A stretch of 64,000 bases of DNA from Anaerolineae bacterium (GTDB lineage: Bacteria; Chloroflexota; Anaerolineae; JAADDB01), in assembly GCA_015490995.1 (NCBI GenBank), contig WFWT01000112.1, positions 1-64,000 of the forward strand. Direction: 5' to 3'. Shown piece by piece: positions 17,789-24,937 of the stretch (position 1 is the first letter of the stretch; each line of letters opens with the position of its first letter). Below the pieces are notes generated by a model. It saw only the letters and a program-made list of their open reading frames with translations. It was not told where the DNA came from and ran no database searches. The position numbers and the translations under genes were made by a program.

Positions 17789-18813
17789 GTAGCTACCGGG
17801 AATATATGGCCTCTTACTTGCCCCGGCTGGAGAAATACATGCAGGAAGTCATCGCACCCCCTGCACCAGATGTGGCCCAGCACTATGAGATGATGGCATA
17901 TCATTTGGGATGGCGGGACGAACGCCTACAACCAGCACAGGCCAAGGCAGGTAAGCGCGTGCGCCCTTTGTTGTGTCTCCTCGCCTGTGAAGCCGTTGGA
18001 GGTACCGTCGAAGCCGCTCTACCTGCGGCCGTCAGTATCGAGCTTTTGCACAACTTCTCCCTCATTCACGATGACATTGAGGACAACAGCCCCACCCGAC
18101 GTGGTCGCCCCACCATATGGCGCCTGTGGGGCATTCCTCAGGCTATCAACGTAGGCGATGCCATGTTCTCACTAGCACGCCGGGTGCTCCACGACCTGAG
18201 CGCGTGGCATCGCCCTGAACGTGTCCTGGAGGCATTTCGTCTGTTCGACAACGTGTGTGTCGCCCTCACAGAAGGGCAACATCTGGACATGCGTTTTGAG
18301 GAAACCCTGGAAGTGAGCGAAGCCGCCTATTTGCGTATGATCGAAGGCAAAACAGCCGCCCTCATCGCCACCAGTGTTGAAATGGGTGCCTTACTGGGAG
18401 ACGCGACTGCCCCAGTACGTCAGGCGTACGCGACCTTTGGGCGTTACTTGGGACTCGCTTTTCAGATTGAAGACGACATCCTTGGCATTTGGGGTGAAGA
18501 GGTCAAGACCGGTAAATCCACCGCGTCCGATATTCTTACTAAGAAGAAGACTTGGCCGGTTATTTACGGGTTACACCACCCTCAGGTAGGGCCACGCCTC
18601 CGGGAGCTGTACGCAGGCCCGCCCTTTACGGAAAAGGATGTTCCCTACATTCAAGCTCTACTGGAAGAGGCCGGAGCCCGCCAGGCGGCGGAAGCGTTGG
18701 CTACCCAGTTCCACCGGCAGGCCTTAGCAGCCCTGGACGAAACCAGCATCACATCACCGGCTCACATGGCCTTACGAGATCTGGCCCATGCCCTAGTCGG
18801 TAGAGAAGCATAA
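17785..18813 (+). CDS. Polyprenyl (geranylgeranyl/farnesyl) diphosphate synthase
   Basis: A trans-prenyltransferase of 342 residues. The first Asp-rich motif is [18 protein letters not shown] (DDIED), the second is [11 protein letters not shown] (the last Asp of DDxxD is Gly, as in several actinobacterial-type enzymes). A GKSTASD segment supplies further diphosphate-binding residues. Product chain length is set by residues before the first motif (ELLHNFS), but I do not assign it. The GTG start overlaps the fni stop. Convergent with hemW after an 18-bp gap. Confidence 0.9.
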   Translation: MSSYREYMASYLPRLEKYMQEVIAPPAPDVAQHYEMMAYHLGWRDERLQPAQAKAGKRVRPLLCLLACEAVGGTVEAALPAAVSIELLHNFSLIHDDIEDNSPTRRGRPTIWRLWGIPQAINVGDAMFSLARRVLHDLSAWHRPERVLEAFRLFDNVCVALTEGQHLDMRFEETLEVSEAAYLRMIEGKTAALIATSVEMGALLGDATAPVRQAYATFGRYLGLAFQIEDDILGIWGEEVKTGKSTASDILTKKKTWPVIYGLHHPQVGPRLRELYAGPPFTEKDVPYIQALLEEAGARQAAEALATQFHRQALAALDETSITSPAHMALRDLAHALVGREA

Positions 18814-18831
18814 TACCGATGCTTTCCTCAC

Positions 18832-20052
18832 TTACAAAAATTCCACGAACACTCGATTAGCTACCGTGTACGCCCGCGGTGTTAAACGAAGCCGGTCGGG
18901 CAACACCTCAAGCAATCCCCAAGCTTGTAAACGCGCTACCACAGACCGATAATACACCACCGGATCCACACCAAATTGCTTCGCAAATCGGGAACGGCTC
19001 ACCCCCTCTTGCAAAAGACGCAACCCTAACATCATCGTCTCAGCCATTGCTGTCTGAGAAGACAATTCCTCCCAACCCACTACTGTTGTCTCGTCACCGA
19101 TGACCCGCCGAATATAGATATGCGGTGCGCGTTCCAGCCACCAGCGACGCCGAAGGTCACACGCGTGGGCCCCAGCACCTAATCCCAAGAATGGCTCATT
19201 CCGCCAGTATATCAGGTTGTGTTGACACATCCTCCCGGGACGGGCCCAGTTGGAAATCTCGTAGTGCACGTAACCGGCCTCTTCCAGTATGTCTTGAGCC
19301 ATCATGTATAACTCGGCTTGGAGATCTTCATCGGGCGGGGGCACTCGCCCGTTAGCCACCCAACGGGCCAGGGAAGTTTTCTCTTCCACAGTGAGGGCAT
19401 AACAGGAAATATGGGTGGGTTGACATGCCAGTGCCCGTTGCAAGGAAACACGCCAAGCATGAGGGGATTGGCCAGGTAAGCCGTATATTAAGTCCAGGTT
19501 CACATTTTCGAACCCTACCGAACGGGCAGCATCAACAGCTTGCTGAATGTCCCGCACATCATGAATGCGGCCCAAAAAGCGTAATTCCTCCGACACGAAG
19601 CTTTGGGCACCCAAGCTGAGCCGATTCACTCCCAACTCATGCAACACCTGGAAACGAGAGCGGTCAACAGTGCCTGGATTGGCTTCACAGGTTATCTCCG
19701 CGTTCGGTTGAACGGCAAACGCATCGTTGAGCGCCCTAAAGAGCGCCTCTAACCCTTGAGGCGAGAGCACCGTGGGTGTTCCCCCCCCTAGAAAGATCGT
19801 TCGTACTACGGGGCGCCCTAACACATCGCCAACACGCCGGATTTCTTTGACGAGCGCAGACACATAACGCTCGTACATCTCTTCCAGACCCGCATAAGTG
19901 TTAAAATCACAATACGGACACTTGCGCTCGCAAAAGGGAATGTGCAAATATAGCCCCCATCCCTGGGGCGCAGGTTGCACTGGAAAAGGAAATACTTGTG
20001 GCACCTTAACGGGTATTACTTTGACAGAATCCACTTGCCCCCCGACCTTCAT
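18832..20052 (-). CDS. hemW: HemW-like radical SAM haem chaperone
   Basis: A radical SAM protein with the cluster motif CERKCPYC (CxxxCxxC) at about residue 48, preceded by GLYLHIPF. The FLGGGTP SAM-binding Gly motif and the SLGAQSF stretch are typical of HemW, formerly annotated as oxygen-independent coproporphyrinogen oxidase. The C-terminal HemN-like domain is present. HemW hands haem to respiratory enzymes; nearby ccm genes fit this. ATG 20052 and a GTG three codons earlier are both possible. Confidence 0.9.
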   Translation of the reverse strand: MKVGGQVDSVKVIPVKVPQVFPFPVQPAPQGWGLYLHIPFCERKCPYCDFNTYAGLEEMYERYVSALVKEIRRVGDVLGRPVVRTIFLGGGTPTVLSPQGLEALFRALNDAFAVQPNAEITCEANPGTVDRSRFQVLHELGVNRLSLGAQSFVSEELRFLGRIHDVRDIQQAVDAARSVGFENVNLDLIYGLPGQSPHAWRVSLQRALACQPTHISCYALTVEEKTSLARWVANGRVPPPDEDLQAELYMMAQDILEEAGYVHYEISNWARPGRMCQHNLIYWRNEPFLGLGAGAHACDLRRRWWLERAPHIYIRRVIGDETTVVGWEELSSQTAMAETMMLGLRLLQEGVSRSRFAKQFGVDPVVYYRSVVARLQAWGLLEVLPDRLRLTPRAYTVANRVFVEFL

Positions 20053-20070
20053 TCCTCCCACCTTCTCCCT

Positions 20071-20943
20071 TTACTCCGTGGTATCAAAACTAGCTGCCAT
20101 ACGGGCGAAATCCTGTATACGCGTGGCAAACACACTGGCCAGTGTGGTGAAGGTCAATACATCCAACCGGTCCTCACGGGTGCGAATGTACACCTGCCAA
20201 CCAACAATAGTATAGGCCTGTCCATCCATTCCTTCGGCGATGTACGTGTACAGGGCAGCCACTGCAGGATGACCTTGTATTTGTCCCCGATTTACCATCT
20301 CCACCTGCAAGCCTGGAATCTGGCGCAAATTTTCTAAAATCCCCTCCACCACCTGTTCTTGCGACAGAGTGGGAGGAACACGCGAGCGGACAACGTTAAG
20401 GTTGCTCACAAAGGGAAATCCCTCACCCCCAGGTTCCGGGACGGTAGCCGTAAGGAAAGCAGCGGTTTGAGAAGCAATAAGCGCCTGGAGTTGTTCATCA
20501 AGGCGCTCTCGCAAACTCTCATCCTGAACAGCTGTTAGAAGCTGACGCCAATCCGCTTCTGAAAGGTCGAGGGCAAGCCAGTCCGGCGGGTACGCCAGAC
20601 GAAATCCCTGTGAGCTTTCAAACCACTCCCACGTTGAAGGTACGGCAAAGGCTGCTGTGTCCAATAACGGCACACTGTCCACGTTCACCCGAGGAGTTGG
20701 AGTGGGGGTTGGGGTCAAGGTCGGAGTGGGCGTAGCAGTAGGAGAAGGTGTCGGAGTAACTTCAGGGGCAGGCAACACAGGAGTGGAAGCCGAGAGCGTG
20801 GGGGTGCTCTCTGGCGGTGAGAAAGGGGTTACCCCCACGGTCGGCGTAGACAGCGACTCCGCCTGACAAGCACTCATTACCCACAGTATTCCCCATCCAA
20901 CCAACCATATGCCCAGAGAACGTAACCGGCCGGCCCTTTCCAT
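20071..20943 (-). CDS. Lipoprotein with Thr-Pro linker and PsbP/DUF1795-like domain
   Basis: A 290-residue predicted lipoprotein: a hydrophobic N-terminus ends in MSAC (lipobox), then a ~60-residue linker of TP/TPT repeats, then a domain of ~200 residues. The domain has FRLAYPPDWLALDL near its start and a C-terminal beta/alpha pattern (GWQVYIRTREDRLDVLTFTT) as in PsbP/DUF1795-like modules. It is likely exported and anchored, with unknown ligand. ATG 20943 follows GGGGGGA. It has its own promoter. Confidence 0.7.
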   Translation of the reverse strand: MERAGRLRSLGIWLVGWGILWVMSACQAESLSTPTVGVTPFSPPESTPTLSASTPVLPAPEVTPTPSPTATPTPTLTPTPTPTPRVNVDSVPLLDTAAFAVPSTWEWFESSQGFRLAYPPDWLALDLSEADWRQLLTAVQDESLRERLDEQLQALIASQTAAFLTATVPEPGGEGFPFVSNLNVVRSRVPPTLSQEQVVEGILENLRQIPGLQVEMVNRGQIQGHPAVAALYTYIAEGMDGQAYTIVGWQVYIRTREDRLDVLTFTTLASVFATRIQDFARMAASFDTTE

Positions 20944-20989
20944 GCTTGTCCCCCCTTTAGCAGGCATATCCGTTTAAGGTGGTGAGCCC

Positions 20990-21018
20990 ATCCTATCATT
21001 GGCCCCTTTGACCGTCAA
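20990..21018 (-). promoter_or_regulatory. Sigma-70 promoter for the PsbP-like lipoprotein
   Basis: On the minus strand TTGACG (21013-21018) and TAGGAT (20990-20995) are spaced 17 nt. It is about 45 bp upstream of the start codon. An AATGAC...GTCATT inverted repeat at about 21029-21048 lies just behind it and could be an operator. Confidence 0.6.
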
Positions 21019-21128
21019 TTTCCCGCCGAATGACATGACCGGGGTCATTTTCCCTTTCCACAGAAGGACAGTACAATGGCGCCAACGCGCTATGGACCTG
21101 CCAAGTTGCGGAAGCACGAGGAGGGAAC

Positions 21129-21650
21129 ATGAGTCGACCACGGTGGCGCTGGGGCTTGGCAGCCATTTTACTGGGCATTGGCGTGCTTATCGGAGCGCTA
21201 CTGAGTATCCTGGTGGCTCGTCCTGTGCAACCCGTATCCATCCCCCCATCCATCGCGGATCTTCCTCTACGCGCCCATCTTTTTGGACCGGAAGCTGCGG
21301 CCGAGATCGAACGCCTGCATCGCCGCCGCATTCCCATGAACGGCGCAGCGGTCGCTCTCTACGGAGAGGGCAACGCTATCCTGTGGGTAAGTGATATCTG
21401 GTTACCTATCGGCGCGTGGGCCTTGGAGCAACGGATGACCCAACGCATTCGCACGGCGGAAACGCCCTTTACTATCACCGAAGAACGAGAAATTGATGGA
21501 GTGCGGGTGTACGTGCTGGAGGGAACGGGGCAACGACACTACTACTTCCACGTAGGTTCACGCTTATACTGGCTGGCCGTGGACCCACCCTTGGCCGAAG
21601 CAGCATTTCAGGACCTGCTGGACTTCGCCCGTCAGGCGGCCGGGTTTTGA
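21129..21650 (+). CDS. Membrane-anchored protein of unknown function
   Basis: A 173-residue protein: short basic N-terminus, one transmembrane helix at about residues 8-30 (Leu/Ile/Gly/Ala), then an extracytoplasmic domain of ~140 residues. The ectodomain contains alternating beta strands (VRVYVLEGTGQRHYYFHVG) and a C-terminal helix. I do not recognise the family. ATG 21129 has GAGGAGGG upstream. A possible -10 (TACAAT, 21072-21077) precedes it, without a clear -35. Confidence 0.65.
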   Translation: MSRPRWRWGLAAILLGIGVLIGALLSILVARPVQPVSIPPSIADLPLRAHLFGPEAAAEIERLHRRRIPMNGAAVALYGEGNAILWVSDIWLPIGAWALEQRMTQRIRTAETPFTITEEREIDGVRVYVLEGTGQRHYYFHVGSRLYWLAVDPPLAEAAFQDLLDFARQAAGF

Positions 21651-21673
21651 TTATAGTGTCCTAATCTCTCTCT

Positions 21674-22324
21674 TTATGTGCCGACCTGCTCGTGAGCTAC
21701 GCGATGCACTTCTACCCGGTGCAATGCTGCATCCAGAGCGGCCATCTGCGTATCTATTTGAAGGATAACATCTTCCAATGTGGTCAAATCCGCTTCTAAG
21801 GCCTGAATTTGTTGCCGGAGCTTATCCCGAGCCGCCGTAAGGGCGACTTTTTCTTCCAAATAACGCCGAGCTTCAGCTTCGTTGTCGGGCAACGCGTCAC
21901 GGGCAGCGGCTTCCTTCGCCGCAATACGATGTTCTAATGTTTGTAAGTGTGCCATGAGGCGGGCGAGGGTCTCTTGGCTACGCTGTTGCACAGTGACCAG
22001 CCGTGCACGGCGAGCCCGCAGTTGGCGTAACGTTTTTTCCTCTCGGGACGGCCGACGCTGCTGAGCCCGACGTTGGGTCTCATACTGCAACACGGCCACA
22101 TCCACAGGACGCAAAACGCCCCTATCGGCCAAAGCGCGAAACCGGTTAAACGTTACCTCATCAATCCAGCCTTCCTCGTACAAACGTACGACACGTGCCC
22201 ATAGGTCATCCACCGTCGCAGTGTGCTCCATATGCCCCTTCGTGGGCTGCGTTGGGGGATGATGCTGTTGAATCAGTTGGTCTGCTAAGGCGATTAGGCG
22301 CCCAACGTCAGGTCCACAGCCCAT
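21674..22324 (-). CDS. Coiled-coil protein linked to PspA
   Basis: A 216-residue protein. Residues ~35-75 form a small helical domain (LWARVVRLYEEGWIDEVTFNRFRALADRG). Residues ~80-210 are a long charged heptad coiled coil with Ala/Leu/Arg/Glu. No membrane segment. It follows pspA on the same strand after a gap of about 150 bp that contains a hairpin. ATG 22324 follows GGGAGGGAGGT. The architecture suggests it may assemble with or regulate PspA. I know no name for it. Confidence 0.6.
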   Translation of the reverse strand: MGCGPDVGRLIALADQLIQQHHPPTQPTKGHMEHTATVDDLWARVVRLYEEGWIDEVTFNRFRALADRGVLRPVDVAVLQYETQRRAQQRRPSREEKTLRQLRARRARLVTVQQRSQETLARLMAHLQTLEHRIAAKEAAARDALPDNEAEARRYLEEKVALTAARDKLRQQIQALEADLTTLEDVILQIDTQMAALDAALHRVEVHRVAHEQVGT

Positions 22325-22418
22325 ACCTCCCTCCCTCTTCTTAAAATTCTGGACTTTTAACAAAGTGCAACCTGCAACCGTTTATCCCAATAAGTTAAAC
22401 CTTGCTGAGATATACCTG

Positions 22419-22453
22419 GCCGGGGGCACCTTGGAACGTGCGATGCCCCCGGC
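22419..22453 (-). terminator. Hairpin between pspA and the coiled-coil gene
   Basis: GCCGGGGGCA (22419-22428) pairs with TGCCCCCGGC (22444-22453). There is no T-run after it on the minus strand, so it may be a partial terminator or an mRNA-end stabiliser that lowers expression of the downstream gene. Confidence 0.45.
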
Positions 22454-22477
22454 GCCTTACTCGGCTTTCTTGAGAAC

Positions 22478-23209
22478 TTACGGTGCTTCAGGGGTATTCT
22501 GGTCAGGGGAAACGCGGAGTTCATCCTTCAGCCGGGCTAGCTCTGCCTCTACAGCTTCTGAACGGGCCAGACGAGCCAGTTCACGGTCTACAACGTCCTT
22601 GTCCACACTTAGCACGTCATCCAACACACCGTTAAAAACCAGGTCTTCAATGGCCTCTGCCCGTACACGCATTTCCGCGATGCGCTCTTCCGCCCGTTGA
22701 ATAGCATGACCGACATCTGCCAAGTCGGTAGATAGGCCGGTCAAAGCTTCCTGAACCCGCAACTGAGCTCGGGTGGAGTCGTACATAGCCTTCAGTTCTT
22801 CCTTCTTGCTGCGGAAAAGCTCGATCTTGGTCCGTAACGTTGCCTGGGCTGTTTTTAAGGCCTGCAGTTGTTCGTCCAGACTGGCGATGCTCGTATCCAG
22901 CTCTTGAACGCGAGCCTGAGCGGCTTGCTTACGTTCCAAGGCTAGACGGGCCAGGTCCTCTCGCCCCTGTTGCAAGGCAGTGCGGGCCTGCTGATCATAG
23001 CGCGCAACCGTGCTAGTCAATGTGTGTCGCTGAGCCTCAAGACGACGTCGGGCCGCGCTCACCTGGACCAGACTATCGTTTACCTGACGCATGTGAGCTT
23101 GTAAGCGCGCCAAACTGTAATCTAACGTTGCCCGGGGGTCTTCCACATTGGCCAACGCGCGATGCACTTGTGCTCCCCATATGGCCTTTATACGAGCCAA
23201 AATGCTCAT
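22478..23209 (-). CDS. pspA: PspA/IM30 (Vipp1) family membrane-maintenance protein
   Basis: A 243-residue ESCRT-III-like protein. It begins SILARIKAIWGAQVHRALANVEDP, an amphipathic membrane-binding helix followed by the conserved region that names the family, then long coiled helices to about residue 220 and a short flexible tail. Such proteins polymerise on stressed membranes. ATG 23209 has AAAGGAGG upstream. The gene upstream encodes a His-rich double zinc ribbon and the one downstream a coiled-coil protein, a possible local partner set. No pspF or pspBC is nearby. Confidence 0.9.
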   Translation of the reverse strand: MSILARIKAIWGAQVHRALANVEDPRATLDYSLARLQAHMRQVNDSLVQVSAARRRLEAQRHTLTSTVARYDQQARTALQQGREDLARLALERKQAAQARVQELDTSIASLDEQLQALKTAQATLRTKIELFRSKKEELKAMYDSTRAQLRVQEALTGLSTDLADVGHAIQRAEERIAEMRVRAEAIEDLVFNGVLDDVLSVDKDVVDRELARLARSEAVEAELARLKDELRVSPDQNTPEAP

Positions 23210-23275
23210 TGTGATACCTCCTTTCTGGTCAATACCCATAGGCACAGGGCAAGGGAAAAGTCTCCCCTGGTGAGT

Positions 23276-23557
23276 TTAAGGTTCAGGGGTCTCGCTTGCA
23301 GGAGCGGTGAGATCGGCACCACAGTACGCGCATACGTTCCAATCCACATCCACCGCTCGCCCACACTGAGGACATGAACGCTTGAGTTGTGTGCCGCAAT
23401 AGGGACAGACAATGTAATCTCCCTGGACCGGCCGACCGCAATTGGGACAGGCTCGAGTTGCCACCGCCGGCGTGGCTTGAGAGGTTGCCGGAGATGATGA
23501 CGGCGATGTGTGTGAGCCGTGTTGTTGGTGATGCTGGTGATGATGGATGCCACACAT
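23276..23557 (-). CDS. His-rich double zinc-ribbon protein upstream of pspA
   Basis: A 93-residue protein. The N-terminus has a His/Gln-rich stretch (GIHHHQHHQQHG), followed by a Ser/Pro/Ala linker. Two tandem double-zinc-ribbon units follow: CPNCGRPVQGDYIVCPYCG and CPQCGRAVDVDWNVCAYCG. The eight Cys could bind two zinc ions. No membrane segment. ATG 23557 follows AAGGAGG. It is 66 bp upstream of pspA in the same direction and probably shares its transcript. Zinc-ribbon proteins beside pspA recur in Chloroflexota by my recollection, role unproven. Confidence 0.7.
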   Translation of the reverse strand: MCGIHHHQHHQQHGSHTSPSSSPATSQATPAVATRACPNCGRPVQGDYIVCPYCGTQLKRSCPQCGRAVDVDWNVCAYCGADLTAPASETPEP

Positions 23558-23760
23558 TGGACTTTTCCTCCTTCTTCGACTATGCTGTTGACGGTAAAAC
23601 ATACCTGACGCGGATCATTCCGCTTAACGCTGAGCCTTTTTATATTGGGCTCGCCATCACAGAATAACGCTGCACTGTGAAGGAATTATGAGGAGGCCAC
23701 AAAGAAAGTGTGAGGAACGTTCCTAGAACTCCTGGAGCGCTGTTCCTTGCAAGCCTGATC

Positions 23761-23868
23761 TTAATATCTATCGGTAAAGATGGGCGGGGGACCAGCACCA
23801 ATCACTAATAAAGCAATTTTACCAATAAACCCAACCATCGCGAGAAGAGCGTAGACTTGGTAAAGCAT
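23761..23868 (-). CDS. Possible 35-residue single-span membrane peptide
   Basis: A short frame (ATG 23868, stop 23761) encodes MLYQVYALLAMVGFIGKIAL and a tail with PPPIFTD. It would form one transmembrane helix of about 20 residues with a Pro-rich end. A weak AGGGTGGA lies just upstream. Two tandem hairpins are located a few bases further upstream. It sits in an otherwise gene-free ~530-bp gap. Coding status is speculative; conservation would decide. Confidence 0.35.
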   Translation of the reverse strand: MLYQVYALLAMVGFIGKIALLVIGAGPPPIFTDRY

Positions 23869-23887
23869 TCCACCCTACCCAAAACAT

Positions 23888-23928
23888 CCAGGAGGGTGTC
23901 TCCTCCTCCTGGGTGAGGCTTCTCACCC
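23888..23928. other. Tandem hairpins in the pspA/ccm intergenic gap
   Basis: CCAGGAGG (23888-23895) pairs with CCTCCTGG (23905-23912), and GGGTGAG (23911-23917) pairs with CTCACCC (23922-23928). The arms share two bases, so the two folds compete at that point. Either strand could use it. The rest of 23558-24090 shows only the small frame above and no clear promoter. Confidence 0.5.
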
Positions 23929-24090
23929 AACCGAAGGGAGACAAGTTAAGCCGATTGGCGGGGAGGCAAATGCGCTAAACGGCTCTTGTGAGATAATGCA
24001 CAACCTGTTAGGGTAGACAGAGGGACGGTGTGGCCTCTGAAACATATGACATGGTGGGTTGAGCAGCAGGTATCCCAAAGGAGGTGGGGT

Positions 24091-24294
24091 ATGGTACGAG
24101 ATCCGGTATGTGGCATGATGGTCGACGAGAACAAGGCAGCCGCAACAGCGGAGTATAAGGGCAAGACCTACTACTTCTGTGCTCCGGGCTGCAAGGCTGC
24201 CTTTGAGAAGGACCCCGAAAAGTACCTCTCCGGCGAGGGGACGGGGTCCGAACATGGAGGGCATCACGGACACGGTCATCACCAGGGACACTAG
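24091..24294 (+). CDS. YHS-domain metal-binding protein
   Basis: A 67-residue protein that is almost entirely a YHS domain: RDPVCGMMVDENKAAATAEYKGKTYYFCAPGCKAAFEKDPEKYL, with the conserved Cys-Gly-Met, the FCAPGC pair and the phenylalanine-rich fold. The last ~18 residues are a Gly/His tail (HGGHHGHGHHQGH), which likely binds copper or other soft metals. ATG 24091 has AAAGGAGG upstream. It precedes the cytochrome c maturation operon by ~100 bp and may deliver metal to it. Function is inferred. Confidence 0.82.
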   Translation: MVRDPVCGMMVDENKAAATAEYKGKTYYFCAPGCKAAFEKDPEKYLSGEGTGSEHGGHHGHGHHQGH

Positions 24295-24305
24295 GAGTAT
24301 GCTTT

Positions 24306-24339
24306 CCCGCGAGCAACCACTTAAAATGTTGCTCGCGGG
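24306..24339 (+). terminator. Hairpin between YHS gene and ccmE
   Basis: CCCGCGAGCAAC (24306-24317) is a perfect match to GTTGCTCGCGGG (24328-24339) with a 10-nt loop. No T-run follows (GGACTTCC), so it is either a weak terminator or an mRNA-stability element separating YHS from ccm. Confidence 0.55.
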
Positions 24340-24400
24340 GGACTTCCACCCGTCGATGGGGTAGCTAAAGAGGGTCTGCACACAGAAGGAGGTGGCAACA

Positions 24401-24934
24401 ATGGCGGTAGAGACCTCGACCCGTCCCTATGTGGGTGTATCTTCGCAGCGGTTTAAGTTCCTGTTAGGCACGCTGGTTATCCTCTTGGCTGTTGGATACC
24501 TCATCTTCACCGCAACACAGGAAAACGCCCAGTACTACCTCACCGTTGAAGAACTGTATGCTCGCGCGGAGGCAGGTACCTTGGGCGACCGAATGATCCG
24601 CGTCTCCGGCGCGGTAGTGGGTGAAACCATTCGCTACAACCCCCAAACCCTGGAACTTACATTCACTATCGCCCACATGCCCGGTGATCCGGACGAGATC
24701 GACAAGGCCGGCGGCCTAGGAGCAGCCATCCAGGCAGCGGTGAACAATCCCGACGCGCCGCGACTGCAAATCTATTATGTAGGCCCGAAACCGGACTTGT
24801 TACGCCCAGAAGCAGCTGCTATTGTCACCGGTCGCTTGGGTGAGGATGGTATCTTCTACGCGGAAGAAGTGCTCTTCAAGTGCCCCACGCGCTATGATGA
24901 AGGCCCGCTGCCCAATTCACCGGCGGAGGGATAA
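24401..24934 (+). CDS. ccmE: Cytochrome c maturation haem chaperone CcmE (CxxxY type)
   Basis: A periplasmic haem chaperone anchored by one N-terminal helix (residues ~20-38). The OB-fold shows RVSGAVVGETI and IVTGRLGEDGIFYAEEVLFK. Haem attaches covalently to His in E. coli CcmE (HxxxY); here the position is Cys161 in KCPTRY, a CxxxY variant. This form is known from some Deltaproteobacteria and archaea in a reduced system I. ATG 24401 follows GGAGG at 24388-24392. ccmF starts 3 bp later. Confidence 0.88.
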   Translation: MAVETSTRPYVGVSSQRFKFLLGTLVILLAVGYLIFTATQENAQYYLTVEELYARAEAGTLGDRMIRVSGAVVGETIRYNPQTLELTFTIAHMPGDPDEIDKAGGLGAAIQAAVNNPDAPRLQIYYVGPKPDLLRPEAAAIVTGRLGEDGIFYAEEVLFKCPTRYDEGPLPNSPAEG

Positions 24935-24937
24935 AGC

